A stretch of 64,000 nt of DNA from Bradyrhizobium septentrionale (GTDB lineage Bacteria; Pseudomonadota; Alphaproteobacteria; Rhizobiales; Xanthobacteraceae): NCBI RefSeq assembly GCF_011516645.4, contig NZ_CP088285.1, forward strand, positions 9,070,501 through 9,134,500, in the 5' to 3' direction. Below the pieces are notes generated by a model. It had not been told where the DNA came from, searched no databases, and was given only the letters and a program-made list of their open reading frames with translations. Positions 39,015 through 47,979 of the stretch are shown one piece after another. The first letter of the stretch is position 1. Each line of letters starts with the position of its first letter. Made by a program: the position numbers and the translations under genes.

Positions 39015-39266
39015 GAGCGCCAGCGTATAGCGGCAGCCTCTCCCGCTGCCAAGGCGGGCCGAACCGAACGCTGTCTCGGGAAGCGGGAAAACGGGGCCAA
39101 AATACCCCTGAAAATACCAACGACCACGAACAAGGGGGGCGCGCGTACATCCGGCGCAGCCGATATTGTCGTGGTCGTCCCAGCGCCGGAGCCCTTAACA
39201 AGCTGCAACGTCGCCGTTCCACCCCAAATAGGAAGCCCCCGAGCGGTCCGCAAGCGGCGCAGGGCG

Positions 39267-39473
39267 CTAGTTGTTCGGGACGTCCCGGATGACGGGGCCG
39301 CGGGGCGCCGGGGCCGCCGGCGCAGCTTCCGCGGCAGGAGCAGCCTGTGGCGCCGCCGCCCGCTGGGCGGGATTACGGATTTGGCTGGGCGACGGCCCAT
39401 AGATGAACGCCGCCGCCAGCACGATGGCTGCGACCACCGCGCCCAAAAAGCCTGCCGTCGATTGTGAGTTCAT
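39267..39473 (-). CDS. Small Pro/Ala-rich membrane protein
   Basis: 68 residues, MNSQSTAGFLGAVVAAIVLAAAFIYG as a membrane helix followed by a Pro/Ala-rich tail (PQAAPAAEAAPAAPAPRGP). The start at 39473 is chosen because the 12-residue upstream part does not fit; a TM protein of this size resembles rhizobial small membrane proteins. Unknown function. Confidence 0.55.
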   Translation of the reverse strand: MNSQSTAGFLGAVVAAIVLAAAFIYGPSPSQIRNPAQRAAAPQAAPAAEAAPAAPAPRGPVIRDVPNN

Positions 39474-39540
39474 GCCGCCGATCCCCTCGCCTGCGCGGAT
39501 TGATATCAAAAATCGACCGCGCGCAACAGGATTTGGGAAC

Positions 39541-39897
39541 CTATTTCGCCGCGGCCCTGCGCCGGACGAAGGCGGTCACGATGTCCTTCTGCGCAAGCTC
39601 GATCGCGCGGTTGGCGGTCGTCAGCTGCGTATCGGCATCCTGTTTCGGAAATTGCAGCGACAGGAAGTCGATCAGCGACACCCGGAAGTTCTGCCGCTCC
39701 GAGGGGCAGACACTGGCGATCAGTGAGGTGAATTCCTGGTCGGACAACGTCTTGTTGCTGTCGCGGGGATATTCGCGGGCGAGACAATTCCAATAGGCAT
39801 CGCGGCCGGTGATCGCGAGCTTGTGCGCATCGTCGACCTCGTCGGCCATTGCAGCTGACGACGTGATCAAGAGGACGGCGGCAACCAGAATGCGCAT
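39541..39897 (-). CDS. Secreted hypothetical protein with signal peptide
   Basis: 118 residues from MRILVAAVLLITSSAAMADEV, a signal peptide (cleavage after about residue 18). The mature part has two cysteines (AYWNCLAREYP, ASVCPSERQNF) that may pair. GGGAGAA ribosome site. No known family; it may be a small periplasmic protein. Lies divergently from the DUF72 gene. Confidence 0.7.
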   Translation of the reverse strand: MRILVAAVLLITSSAAMADEVDDAHKLAITGRDAYWNCLAREYPRDSNKTLSDQEFTSLIASVCPSERQNFRVSLIDFLSLQFPKQDADTQLTTANRAIELAQKDIVTAFVRRRAAAK

Positions 39898-40020
39898 TGT
39901 TGTTCTCCCGTTTTTCGGCATCCTAGCCAACACCAGCAAGCACGATAAGTACCGCCGCGCAAATCTGGCAAACTGGCCAATCACGATTATTTTGATTACT
40001 CTCTCTGTTCCCTCCTCACG

Positions 40021-40860
40021 ATGAGTGCAGTCGTGGCCAAAGCTCCCACCAAGGCGACCAAGACGAACGCAGGCAACATCTATATCGGCATCGGCGGCTG
40101 GACCTTCGAGCCGTGGCGCGGGGTGTTCTATCCGGAGAAGCTCACGCAGGCGAAGGAGCTGTCCTACGCCGCCTCCAAGCTGACCTCGATCGAGATCAAC
40201 GGCACCTATTACGGATCGCAGAAGCCGGAGAGCTTTCGCAAATGGGCGAGCGAAGTGCCCGACGGCTTCATCTTCTCGCTGAAGGGGCCGCGCTTCGCCA
40301 CCAACCGCCGCGTGCTCGCCGAGGCCGGCGATTCGGTGAAGCGGTTCTATGATTCGGGCGTGCTGGAATTGAAGGACCGGCTCGGGCCGGTGCTCTGGCA
40401 GTTCGCGCCGACCAAAAAGTTCGACGGCGCCGATTTCGGCAAATTCCTCGAACTGTTGCCGCGCAAGCTCGACGGCCGCGCGCTGCGCCACGTCGTCGAG
40501 GTGCGCCACGACAGCTTTTGCGTGCCCGAATTCATCGCGCTGCTGCGCCAGTTCGAGGTGCCCGTGGTGTTCGCCGAGCACGGCAAATATCCGGCGATCG
40601 CCGATCTCGCCAGCGACTTCGTCTATGCCCGGCTGCAGAAGGGCGATGACGAATTGAAAACCTGCTATCCGCCGAAGCAGCTCGACGCCTGGGCCAAGCG
40701 GTTCCAGGACTGGGCCGGCGGCGGCGAGCCGGATGACCTGCCGAAGGTCGACAAGACCAAGCCGAACAAGGCCCCGCGCGACGTGTTCGCTTACGTGATC
40801 CACGAGGGCAAGATCCGCGCGCCGGCGGGCGCGATGGAGCTGATCGAACGGGTGAAGTGA
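40021..40860 (+). CDS. DUF72 domain protein
   Basis: 279 residues. After a 17-residue basic N-terminus, IYIGIGGWTFEPWRGVFYPEKLTQAKELSYAASKLTSIEINGTYYGSQKPESFRKW, then FIFSLKGPRFATNRRVL, VLWQFAPTKKFD and VVFAEHGKYPAIADLASDFVYARLQ. This TIM-barrel family is very common and uncharacterised. Operon with DUF488, which follows after 10 bp. Confidence 0.9.
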   Translation: MSAVVAKAPTKATKTNAGNIYIGIGGWTFEPWRGVFYPEKLTQAKELSYAASKLTSIEINGTYYGSQKPESFRKWASEVPDGFIFSLKGPRFATNRRVLAEAGDSVKRFYDSGVLELKDRLGPVLWQFAPTKKFDGADFGKFLELLPRKLDGRALRHVVEVRHDSFCVPEFIALLRQFEVPVVFAEHGKYPAIADLASDFVYARLQKGDDELKTCYPPKQLDAWAKRFQDWAGGGEPDDLPKVDKTKPNKAPRDVFAYVIHEGKIRAPAGAMELIERVK

Positions 40861-40870
40861 GGAAACGGCG

Positions 40871-41332
40871 ATGGCGAAGGCGAAAAAGCTGTTCACCATC
40901 GGCTACGAGCAGACGCCGTCGAAGGCGGTGCTCGACGAGCTCCAGCACGCCGGCGTCAAGCTATTGGTCGACGTCCGCGCGGTCGCCTCCTCGCGCCGCC
41001 CCGGCTTCTCCAAGACCCAGCTCGCCGCGGGCCTCGACGAGCGCGGCATCGCCTACGTCCATCTGCGCGGCCTCGGCACGCCGAAGAGCGGCCGGGAGGC
41101 GGCGCGCAGCGGGCAATATGCGCTGCTGCACAAGATCTATTCGGCGCACCTCAAGACGGTGCAGGCCAAGGAGGAGCTCGACGAGCTGTCGTCGCTGGTC
41201 AAGAAATCCGGCCCGGTCTGCATCCTCTGCTACGAGCGCGACCACGAGCACTGTCACCGCCGCTGGATCGCCGAGATCATCGAGGAGCGCGACGGGGTCA
41301 AGATCGAGAACCTGGCCGCGCCGCAGGTTTGA
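40871..41332 (+). CDS. DUF488 domain protein
   Basis: 153 residues. Starts FTIGYEQTPSKAVLDELQHAGVKLLVDVRAVASSRRPGFSK and has HLRGLGTPKSGREAARSG and CILCYERDHEHCHRRWIAEII, the conserved cysteine/His pattern of the DUF488 family. Function unknown; the CxxC...CHR part may bind a metal or catalyse a thiol reaction. Downstream partner of DUF72, ribosome site AAGGAAACGG. Confidence 0.9.
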   Translation: MAKAKKLFTIGYEQTPSKAVLDELQHAGVKLLVDVRAVASSRRPGFSKTQLAAGLDERGIAYVHLRGLGTPKSGREAARSGQYALLHKIYSAHLKTVQAKEELDELSSLVKKSGPVCILCYERDHEHCHRRWIAEIIEERDGVKIENLAAPQV

Positions 41333-41400
41333 GAATGCAGAAGTTGCTAATTCCAGCTCGCGTATGCATTATGTGCAGGGTCGTAGTGTGAGCAATTCAA

Positions 41401-42372
41401 ATGGCGATGGAGCTGAAGGGCGCGAGAGGCGAGGGATTTGCGACGATTGCCGCTGACGGTCGCGTGTTAGATTCCTGGTTTCTCCAGCTGCGCCTGGTTG
41501 TGGAGGCCGACAAGGCGGCAACGGTACGGCTGACGACGGACGAGCTCAAAAGATCGTTGGGTGAATCGGCGGACGGATATGCGCGACACGACGACGTCCG
41601 CAATGTCGATATCGTTCCAATCCGTACGGAAATCGACTCCCTTGCATCTGCGCCGACTGATGCGCACGACGCGTATCTTCGACTCCATCTCCTAAGCCAC
41701 CGGCTCGTCCAGCCGAACTGCCTGAACCTTGACGGAATTTTCAGTCTATTACCTAACGTCGCCTGGACGACCCTCGGTCCCTGTGAATGCTCTCGTGTAG
41801 CGGAAGCACGAATGTTAGCGCGAAAGCGTGCCCTCGCATTTGAGGTGACAGGCGTGGATAAGTTTCCGCGCATGACTGACTATGTGACGCCTGCGGACGT
41901 GAGAATTGCAGATGCGGATCGCGTAAGGCTCGGAGCCTACCTGGCTCCGGGCACGACCGTCATGCATGAAGGCTTTTGCAATTTTAATGCAGGTACGCTC
42001 GGTCCCTGCATGGTCGAAGGCCGGATAAGTGCCGGTGTGGTTGTGGGAAGTGGCAGCGACGTCGGTGGCGGAGCGTCGATCATGGGCACTCTGTCCGGAG
42101 GAGGGAAAGAGAGGATTACAGTTGGTGAGCGCTGCCTGATCGGAGCCAACGCCGGTATCGGCATTTCATTGGGTGACGATTGTATCGTCGAAGCGGGCTG
42201 TTATGTCACGGCAGGCGCGCGCATCCTTTTGGAAGATGGCCGAGTCCTGAAAGCCAAAGAACTTTCGGGCCAGAAGGGCCTTCTTTTTCGTCGTAATTCG
42301 CAGAGCGGCGCTCTTGAGGCAACCAGACGCACACCAAATTGGGACGGCCTCAACTCGCAACTTCACGGCTAG
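41401..42372 (+). CDS. dapD: Tetrahydrodipicolinate N-succinyltransferase, actinobacterial type
   Basis: 323 residues. TGVDKFPRMTDYVTPADVRIADADRVRLGAYLAPGTTVMHEGF, FNAGTLGPCMVEGRISAGVVVG, DVGGGASIMGTLSGGG and GISLGDDCIVEAG match the DapD found in mycobacteria, both in the left-handed beta-helix and in the N-terminal domain (SWFLQL...HDAYLRLHLLSHRLV). It succinylates tetrahydrodipicolinate on the route to diaminopimelate and lysine. Rhizobia usually carry the different proteobacterial DapD, and codon use here is less GC-rich than in neighbours. Horizontal transfer is likely. No other lysine gene is near. Confidence 0.85.
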   Translation: MAMELKGARGEGFATIAADGRVLDSWFLQLRLVVEADKAATVRLTTDELKRSLGESADGYARHDDVRNVDIVPIRTEIDSLASAPTDAHDAYLRLHLLSHRLVQPNCLNLDGIFSLLPNVAWTTLGPCECSRVAEARMLARKRALAFEVTGVDKFPRMTDYVTPADVRIADADRVRLGAYLAPGTTVMHEGFCNFNAGTLGPCMVEGRISAGVVVGSGSDVGGGASIMGTLSGGGKERITVGERCLIGANAGIGISLGDDCIVEAGCYVTAGARILLEDGRVLKAKELSGQKGLLFRRNSQSGALEATRRTPNWDGLNSQLHG

Positions 42373-42514
42373 GCAGCTCACGCGAAGACGTCGTCGGCGA
42401 CATGTGGCGCGTCAACGATGTCGCATTCTGGCCCCTCGCGTCATTTGCTGCTGCTGCACAAAGCGGCCGTTATCGGAGCGAAGCGGACATCATGAGAACT
42501 TGTGAGCACGCGCC

Positions 42515-43444
42515 CTAGCTTCGGCTCTCACCCTCCTCCCCCGCGACGCTGATCGTCCCCTCCATCATCTTCACGCAGCCGCCGCCGACATGCACCGAAT
42601 TGATCGCGCCGCCTTGCTTGCGGACCCGCGTCAGCAGCAGGCTCGGCCGCCCCATGTCGACACCCTGCCCGATCCGCAGCCGCAACTCGCCGTCACGCGC
42701 GGGATCGATATCGGCGAGCAGCGCCGCGCAGGCCGCGGTCGCGCTGCCGGTGGCGGGATCCTCGGACAGGCCGCTGGCACCAGGATGGAACATGCGCGCC
42801 TGCAGGTCGAGCGGCTGCTCGCCCGCCGGCACGTCGCTTGTGTAAAAATAGATGGCGTCGCTTCCGATATGCGGCAGAACCCGAGCGAACGCCGCAGCAT
42901 CTGGCCGGGCGCGCTTGACCGCCTCGCGCGAAGCGATCTCGACCACCAGGAACGGCAGGCCGACCGAGACGACCTGCGGCGCATGCCGACCGGTCTTCAC
43001 GTCGGCCGCCGACAGCGACAGGCAGGCGGCGGCATCGGCCGCGCTCACCTCGTTCGTGCGTTGCAAGGCTTGCGGCGCCGTGAGCTCCGCGCCGATGACC
43101 TTGCCCCCGTCAGTGAGAATCTCGACCGGCACGAGACCCGCCTTCTCCTCGAACCGCAAGCGCGGCGGCGCCTTCGCCGCCTGGCTCGCCAGCACGAAGG
43201 CGGTGCCGACATTGGGATGGCCGGCGAATGGAATTTCCGAGCGCACCGTGAAGATGCGAACCTGGGCGTCGTTGCCCCTGTCCTGCGGCGGCAGCACGAA
43301 GGTCGTCTCGGAATAGTTGAACTCGGTCGCGATCGCCTGCATCTGTGCCGTCGACAGCCCGCCAGCGTCGAGCACCACGCCGAGCGGGTTGCCGCCGAAC
43401 GCGCGGTCGGTGAAAACGTCGACGGTGATATAACGCCGCTGCAT
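42515..43444 (-). CDS. PhzF family isomerase
   Basis: 309 residues from MQRRYITVDVFTDRAFGGNPLGVVLDAGGLS, with the catalytic E46 in NYSETTF and HPNVGTAFVL, plus ...EDPATGSATAACAALLA. PhzF-like enzymes isomerise or epimerise small hydrophobic metabolites. Substrate unknown. The upstream 18-residue extension (43498) is less probable. Tail-to-tail with dapD. Confidence 0.9.
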   Translation of the reverse strand: MQRRYITVDVFTDRAFGGNPLGVVLDAGGLSTAQMQAIATEFNYSETTFVLPPQDRGNDAQVRIFTVRSEIPFAGHPNVGTAFVLASQAAKAPPRLRFEEKAGLVPVEILTDGGKVIGAELTAPQALQRTNEVSAADAAACLSLSAADVKTGRHAPQVVSVGLPFLVVEIASREAVKRARPDAAAFARVLPHIGSDAIYFYTSDVPAGEQPLDLQARMFHPGASGLSEDPATGSATAACAALLADIDPARDGELRLRIGQGVDMGRPSLLLTRVRKQGGAINSVHVGGGCVKMMEGTISVAGEEGESRS

Positions 43445-43536
43445 CTTGCGTGTCCTTGTGCCAGTCATTCCGACGGCGTCATCGTAACACAGAAGCAACG
43501 ACGCCCTTCAGAGCACTCGGTGCAATCACGCGAGGG

Positions 43537-44436
43537 TTAGAAACGAAACAGTCCGCGTGGCGACGCGAGCACCTGCGCGCGCTCATCGGCATCGGTGACG
43601 AGCTCGTCGAGGAATTTGCGGTTCTTCGCGTAGCTCTGCGTTGCTTCGAACTGCGTGTGCGGCCAGTCGCTGCCCCACAGCAGCCGGTCGACGCCGTAAG
43701 CCCTGCGCAGCAACGGATAGGCCTGTTTCGCAAATGCCTCACCGGCCGCACCGTTGCGGTAAGGCGCCGAAATCTTCACCCAGACATTTCGCGTCGCGCC
43801 AAGCTTGAGGACCGACTGGAATCCGGGATCGTCGATGCCGAGTTTTGCATCGGGCAAGGCGAAGTGATCGAGCACAACTTTCACGCCCTGGTTGAGCAGC
43901 CTTGGCGCGAGCATCGCGAGATCGCTCGCGTTGCGCTGGATCTCGATCTGCCAGTCGAGCGTCCTGATGTGTGCCAGCAGCGCCGTCCACTCCGACGACG
44001 TCAGATCGGGCAGCGGCTGGCCCACGAGATTGAGACGGATGCCGGCCACGCCAGCGCGATCGAGCGCGCGCAGCTCATCCACCGCGACGCCGGGATCGAC
44101 CACGGCGATGCCGCGCAGCCGGCCGTTGGTCGCCTTCAGGCATTCGACCAGATAGGAATTGTCGGTGCCGAGAAAGCTCGGCTGCACCAGCACGCCATTG
44201 GTGATGCCGTTCTGGTCGAGCTGCTGCAGATAGAGGGCGAGCGGCGCGTCGTAATCGGGCGCGTAGCGCCGTCCCGGTGCGAGCTTCAGGCCGCGATGGA
44301 AGACGTGGGCGTGGGTATCGATCGCTAATTGCGGCACCTCAGCCCTCACCCTGCTCGCCAGTCCGCCTGCTGCCACGGCGCCAATCAATCCCGCGGCAAA
44401 CCGGCGCCGCGTCACCCCATGTTCGCGTGATGTCAT
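43537..44436 (-). CDS. Amidohydrolase family protein with twin-arginine signal
   Basis: 299 residues. N-terminal TRRRFAAGLIGAVAAGGLASRV (twin-arginine signal, about 9-31), then an amidohydrolase_2 domain: DTHAHVFHRGL, VLVQPSFLGTDNSYLVECLK, GVKVVLDHFALPD and LLWGSDWPHTQ. Resembles 2-pyrone-4,6-dicarboxylate hydrolase-type enzymes; probably exported to the periplasm. Third gene of the GntR-MFS-hydrolase unit; function probably on an aromatic or lactone substrate imported by the MFS protein. Confidence 0.85.
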   Translation of the reverse strand: MTSREHGVTRRRFAAGLIGAVAAGGLASRVRAEVPQLAIDTHAHVFHRGLKLAPGRRYAPDYDAPLALYLQQLDQNGITNGVLVQPSFLGTDNSYLVECLKATNGRLRGIAVVDPGVAVDELRALDRAGVAGIRLNLVGQPLPDLTSSEWTALLAHIRTLDWQIEIQRNASDLAMLAPRLLNQGVKVVLDHFALPDAKLGIDDPGFQSVLKLGATRNVWVKISAPYRNGAAGEAFAKQAYPLLRRAYGVDRLLWGSDWPHTQFEATQSYAKNRKFLDELVTDADERAQVLASPRGLFRF

Positions 44437-44451
44437 GATCGTCCCTCATCA

Positions 44452-45699
44452 TCACGCGCGCGTGGCGGCGGCCTGCTCGAAGACCTTGCCGCGGGTCTCC
44501 GGCAACATCAGCACGGCGACCAGCACCAGCGAATAGGCGAAGGCCGCATCGATCCCGATCGCCGCGCCAAGGCCGATGTGATCGCTGAGATAGCCAACCA
44601 GGAACGGGAAGGCCGCAGAGACGATGCGGCCGAAATTGTAGCAGAAGCCGACGCCGGTGCCGCGCACGCCGGTCGGGTAGAGCTCGCTGAACAGCGCGGC
44701 CATGCTGGCGGGAATGCCGGCCGAGAAGAAGCCGAGCGGGAATCCGAGCACCAGCATCTGCGAATTCGAGAGCCGCGCGAAGATGTAGACCAGCACCGTC
44801 ACCACACAGGCGGCGGCGAACAGCGCGACGTTGGCGCGACGCCCGATCCGGTCGCTGATGATCCCTGACACCACGCAGCCGCAAAAGAACGCGACGATGA
44901 TCACGGCAAGATACGCGCTGGAGCCGAGCACCGAGAGATGCCGCACCTCGCGCAGATAGGTCGGCAGGAATGTGGTCAGCGCCGCATAGCCGCCATGGGC
45001 ACCGATGCCGAACAAGCCGCCGATCAAGGTCGCACGCAGCACGTCGCGGTGAAAGATTCCGGCGAGCGTAGCGAAGAACGGTGGCTCGGCCTTGCGCGAC
45101 ACGGCGCGCGGCGGCTCCTGCAATCCGCGGCGGATGTACAGGATCAGCAGCGCCGGGATCAGGCCGACCGCGAACAGGATGCGCCAGGCGATGTCGGCCG
45201 GCGCATAGGTGAAGACCAGCGCCGACAGCAGCACGGCGGCGCCCCAGCCAACCGCCCAGGCGCTCTGCACCGCGCCGAGCGCCTTGCCGCGATGCTCGGC
45301 CCGAATGATCTCGGCCATCAGCACGGCGCCGCAGGCCCATTCGGCGCCGAAGCCGATGCCCTGGATCGCCTTCAGGACCAGCAGCTGGGGGTAGCTCGTC
45401 GCGAACGCGCAGGCGAAGGTCGCCAGCGCAAAGGTCGCGACCGTGATCTGCAGCGCCTTCACCCGGCCGAAGCGGTCGCCGAGCGCACCGCCGAGCCAGC
45501 CGCCGAACGCGCCGAAGAACAGCGTGACCGAGCCGAGCAAGCCGGCGTCGGCCTTGTTGATCCCGAAGGCTGCAATCAGCGCCGGAATGGCGAGGCTGAA
45601 CATCTGGACGTCGAGCGCATCGAGCCCCCAGCCGCCAAAGCTTGCCCAGAAGGTGCGCCGTTCGAGCGGCGAGCATTCGCTGTACCAGTTTGCCATCAT
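44452..45699 (-). CDS. MFS transporter, aromatic acid/metabolite:H+ symporter type
   Basis: 415 residues, about 12 helices. GGWGLDALDVQMFSLAIPALIAAFGI and GDRFGRVKALQ (loop 2-3) plus EWACGAVLMAEIIRAEHRGKALG resemble the AAHS and metabolite:H+ symporters. It probably takes up an aromatic or other organic acid. It ends 16 bp before the amidohydrolase start, on the same strand, so the two genes are one operon. Confidence 0.9.
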   Translation of the reverse strand: MMANWYSECSPLERRTFWASFGGWGLDALDVQMFSLAIPALIAAFGINKADAGLLGSVTLFFGAFGGWLGGALGDRFGRVKALQITVATFALATFACAFATSYPQLLVLKAIQGIGFGAEWACGAVLMAEIIRAEHRGKALGAVQSAWAVGWGAAVLLSALVFTYAPADIAWRILFAVGLIPALLILYIRRGLQEPPRAVSRKAEPPFFATLAGIFHRDVLRATLIGGLFGIGAHGGYAALTTFLPTYLREVRHLSVLGSSAYLAVIIVAFFCGCVVSGIISDRIGRRANVALFAAACVVTVLVYIFARLSNSQMLVLGFPLGFFSAGIPASMAALFSELYPTGVRGTGVGFCYNFGRIVSAAFPFLVGYLSDHIGLGAAIGIDAAFAYSLVLVAVLMLPETRGKVFEQAAATRA

Positions 45700-45742
45700 T
45701 CCTCCCCGTGATTTTGTCTGTTGTTCTGTTTGCCTGCCGCAC

Positions 45743-46510
45743 TCACCTGATCTCGGCGTGGTAGCGGAAGCGATCCGCCGGCCCGCGCGAGCGGCGCCAT
45801 TCGATCGGCCGCCGCTCCAGATCGAAGGCCAGGCGCTCGATCACGATCAGCGGTGCGTTGGCCTCGAGCCGCAGCAGGCGCGACTGCATCTCGGTCGCGA
45901 TCTCGACGGTGAGGATTTCATCGGCCGAGACCACGACCTGGCCGCAGCGATCCTCGTAGAGCGGATACAGCAGATCGCCGAACTCGGAGGTCGCGAGCGC
46001 GAGGATCGCCTCGAAGCGCGACCTCTCGAGCCAGATCTCCTCGGCGAGCAGCGGCACGTCGTCGATCAGTCGTAGCCGCGACAGGCTGATGACGGGCTCG
46101 CCGACGGCAATGCGCAGCGCTGATGCCACCGCCGAGGTCGCCGGCATCGCCTTCCGCCGCAGGATGCGGCTCTGCGGCACGCGGCGCTCGCCGCTTTCGG
46201 ACTGGAAGCGGAAGAAGCGGAATAGCGAGGAGTTGAACCGCGCGCGGCGCACGAAGGTGCCGCGGCCCTGCTGGCGCTCCAGCACGCCGTCTGAGACCAA
46301 CTGATCGATCGCCTTGCGCACGGTGCCGATGGCGACGCCGTAATGCGCGCCGAGCTCGGCCTCGGAGGGGATCAGGTCCCCGGGACGCCATTCATTGCGG
46401 TTGATGCGCGCCGCGAGGTCGTCGCGGAGACGCTGGTAGCGCGGCAGGCGGTCGTCGAGGGCTGAATTCATATAGTCATCTATATGAGTATATGACACGC
46501 GGTCAACCAC
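45743..46510 (-). CDS. GntR family regulator with UTRA domain (HutC-type)
   Basis: About 242 residues from the ATG at 46469-46471, or 255 from the GTG at 46508-46510. N-terminal GntR HTH (RPGDLIPSEAELGAHYGVAIGTVRKAIDQLVSDGVLERQQGRGTFV) and a UTRA effector domain. It probably represses the downstream MFS-hydrolase operon. GGAGG sits 10 bp before the GTG, whereas the ATG lies inside the candidate operator 46468-46495, so the longer start has the better ribosome site. Confidence 0.88.
   Translation of the reverse strand: MVDRVSYTHIDDYMNSALDDRLPRYQRLRDDLAARINRNEWRPGDLIPSEAELGAHYGVAIGTVRKAIDQLVSDGVLERQQGRGTFVRRARFNSSLFRFFRFQSESGERRVPQSRILRRKAMPATSAVASALRIAVGEPVISLSRLRLIDDVPLLAEEIWLERSRFEAILALATSEFGDLLYPLYEDRCGQVVVSADEILTVEIATEMQSRLLRLEANAPLIVIERLAFDLERRPIEWRRSRGPADRFRYHAEIR
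46468..46495. promoter_or_regulatory. Candidate GntR operator overlapping its gene start
   Basis: TCATATA-GTCATC-TATATGA (7-6-7 perfect dyad), followed at once by GTATATGA, a third half-site. AT-rich in a GC-rich region, and it overlaps the gntR start region: likely autoregulation. Confidence 0.6.
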
Positions 46511-46547
46511 TACTTTGATACCTCCATCTATTTCCGATAGTGGCGCC

Positions 46548-47861
46548 CTACCCCAGCTGCCAGACCGGCACCGGGTGCTCGTAACCCCTGACCGGGATCT
46601 CGCCGCGCGAGACGGCGTCCTTGCACTCCTCGCCGAGCGCGTCGCGCACTGCGGACGAGATCAAAAACTGCGAGCCGAGATCCTTGTTGAGCGCCTCGAG
46701 CCGGGCGGCGAAATTCACGGTGTCGCCGATCACGGTGTATTCCTTGCGCCGCGGCGAGCCGATATTGCCGGCCACGACCTCGCCGATATGGATGCCGATG
46801 CCGATGCGCAGCGGCCAGCTCGACGCTGCGTTGGTGCGCTCATTGGCCGCGAGCATTTCGCGCGCGGCGGCGACCGCCTGATGCGCGGCGTCGCCGGTCT
46901 CGAACGGCGCGCCGAACAGCGCGAGAAAGCCGTCGCCCAAAAACTTGTTCACGATGCCGCCGTGGCGATCGAGGATATCGACCAGCACCGCGAAGGCGCC
47001 GTCGAGCCGGTCAACCACCTCCTGCGGCGAGCGCGTGCGTGCGCCGGCGGTGAAGCTGCGGAAGTCGACGAACATCACGGCGACGCGCCGGATGTCGCTC
47101 CCGGTCGAGGTGCCTTCCGTCATCAGACGTTCGACCACCTGCGGCGAGACGTGCTGGCCGAACAGATTGGTGATGCGATCGCGCGCGGTGGCGGCCAGGA
47201 TGCTGGCGCCGAACTGACGCCGCAGCTGCATGCCGACGGCGCCGGCCAGCATGCCCGAGATCAGGATCACGACGCTGCGCGCGGCGTGATAGAAGAAATC
47301 CGGCTCGGGATCGAGCGTCGCGTCGGGACGATAATACATCGCCATCCAGAACAGCTGCGAGGCCGCGACAAAGCCGGTGAAGGCCGACAGCCAGAAATCG
47401 AGCCGCAAGGTCGAGGCAATGATGAAGATGAAATAGACCAGCGGAGCGACCCAGCCGAGCGCCGCGACCGGGCCCATGCTGTCGATATGCAGCGCAAGCG
47501 CGACGGTCGGCATCGACGTCTCGATCAGAGCGCCGATATAGCGCCTGAACACCGGCAGGTCGCGGTCCTGCTCCATGTGCCTCGTGATCGCGCCATGCAC
47601 CCACAATTCGAACAGGATGAACGGCACGATGACGGAGTAAAGATATGACGGCTTGAAATTGCCGTGCCACACCCGGACCAGCGCCTCGGGGGCAATGAAG
47701 TAGATCGCCGAGCTGATCACCGAGAATGCTGCGGCGATGGCAATCAGCACCTTGACGCGGAGCAGCTCGGTAGTCATCACCTCGCGCATCAGGGCGTGAT
47801 GGAAGTCCGTTGCGACGGTCGCGCCTTGCGCTGCCTTGTCTCGCCCCCAGAACCCGGCCAT
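46548..47861 (-). CDS. Membrane-bound class III adenylate/guanylate cyclase
   Basis: 437 residues from MAGFWGRDK. Six or so membrane helices (about 45-230: IAIAAAFSVISSAIYFI, YLYSVIVPFILFELWV, WVAPLVYFIFIIAST, VVILISGMLAGAVGM), then a class III cyclase domain (about 260-430): VAVMFVDFRSFT, FLGDGFLALFGAPF and RKEYTVIGDTVNFAARLE, keeping metal and transition-state residues. It probably converts ATP to cAMP, with membrane sensing. ATG at 47859-47861. Confidence 0.9.
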   Translation of the reverse strand: MAGFWGRDKAAQGATVATDFHHALMREVMTTELLRVKVLIAIAAAFSVISSAIYFIAPEALVRVWHGNFKPSYLYSVIVPFILFELWVHGAITRHMEQDRDLPVFRRYIGALIETSMPTVALALHIDSMGPVAALGWVAPLVYFIFIIASTLRLDFWLSAFTGFVAASQLFWMAMYYRPDATLDPEPDFFYHAARSVVILISGMLAGAVGMQLRRQFGASILAATARDRITNLFGQHVSPQVVERLMTEGTSTGSDIRRVAVMFVDFRSFTAGARTRSPQEVVDRLDGAFAVLVDILDRHGGIVNKFLGDGFLALFGAPFETGDAAHQAVAAAREMLAANERTNAASSWPLRIGIGIHIGEVVAGNIGSPRRKEYTVIGDTVNFAARLEALNKDLGSQFLISSAVRDALGEECKDAVSRGEIPVRGYEHPVPVWQLG

Positions 47862-47872
47862 TTCCCCTCGCC

Positions 47873-47954
47873 CGTCATTCCGGGATGGTCCGCAGGACCA
47901 GACCCGGAAGCTCGACATCCCGGGTTCGGTGCTTCGCACCGCCCCGGAATGACG
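47873..47954. repeat. Palindromic intergenic repeat (GTCATTCCGGG type)
   Basis: CGTCATTCCGGGATGGTCCGC...GCACCGCCCCGGAATGACG. Between the ABC permease stop and the cyclase start. Confidence 0.75.
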
Positions 47955-47979
47955 ATGAATAATTGCGGCTATCTTAGCC

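Noticed and set aside
46480..46506. TTGACC-N8-TATACT as gntR promoter
   Set aside because: A spacer of 8 bp is too short for a sigma70 promoter.
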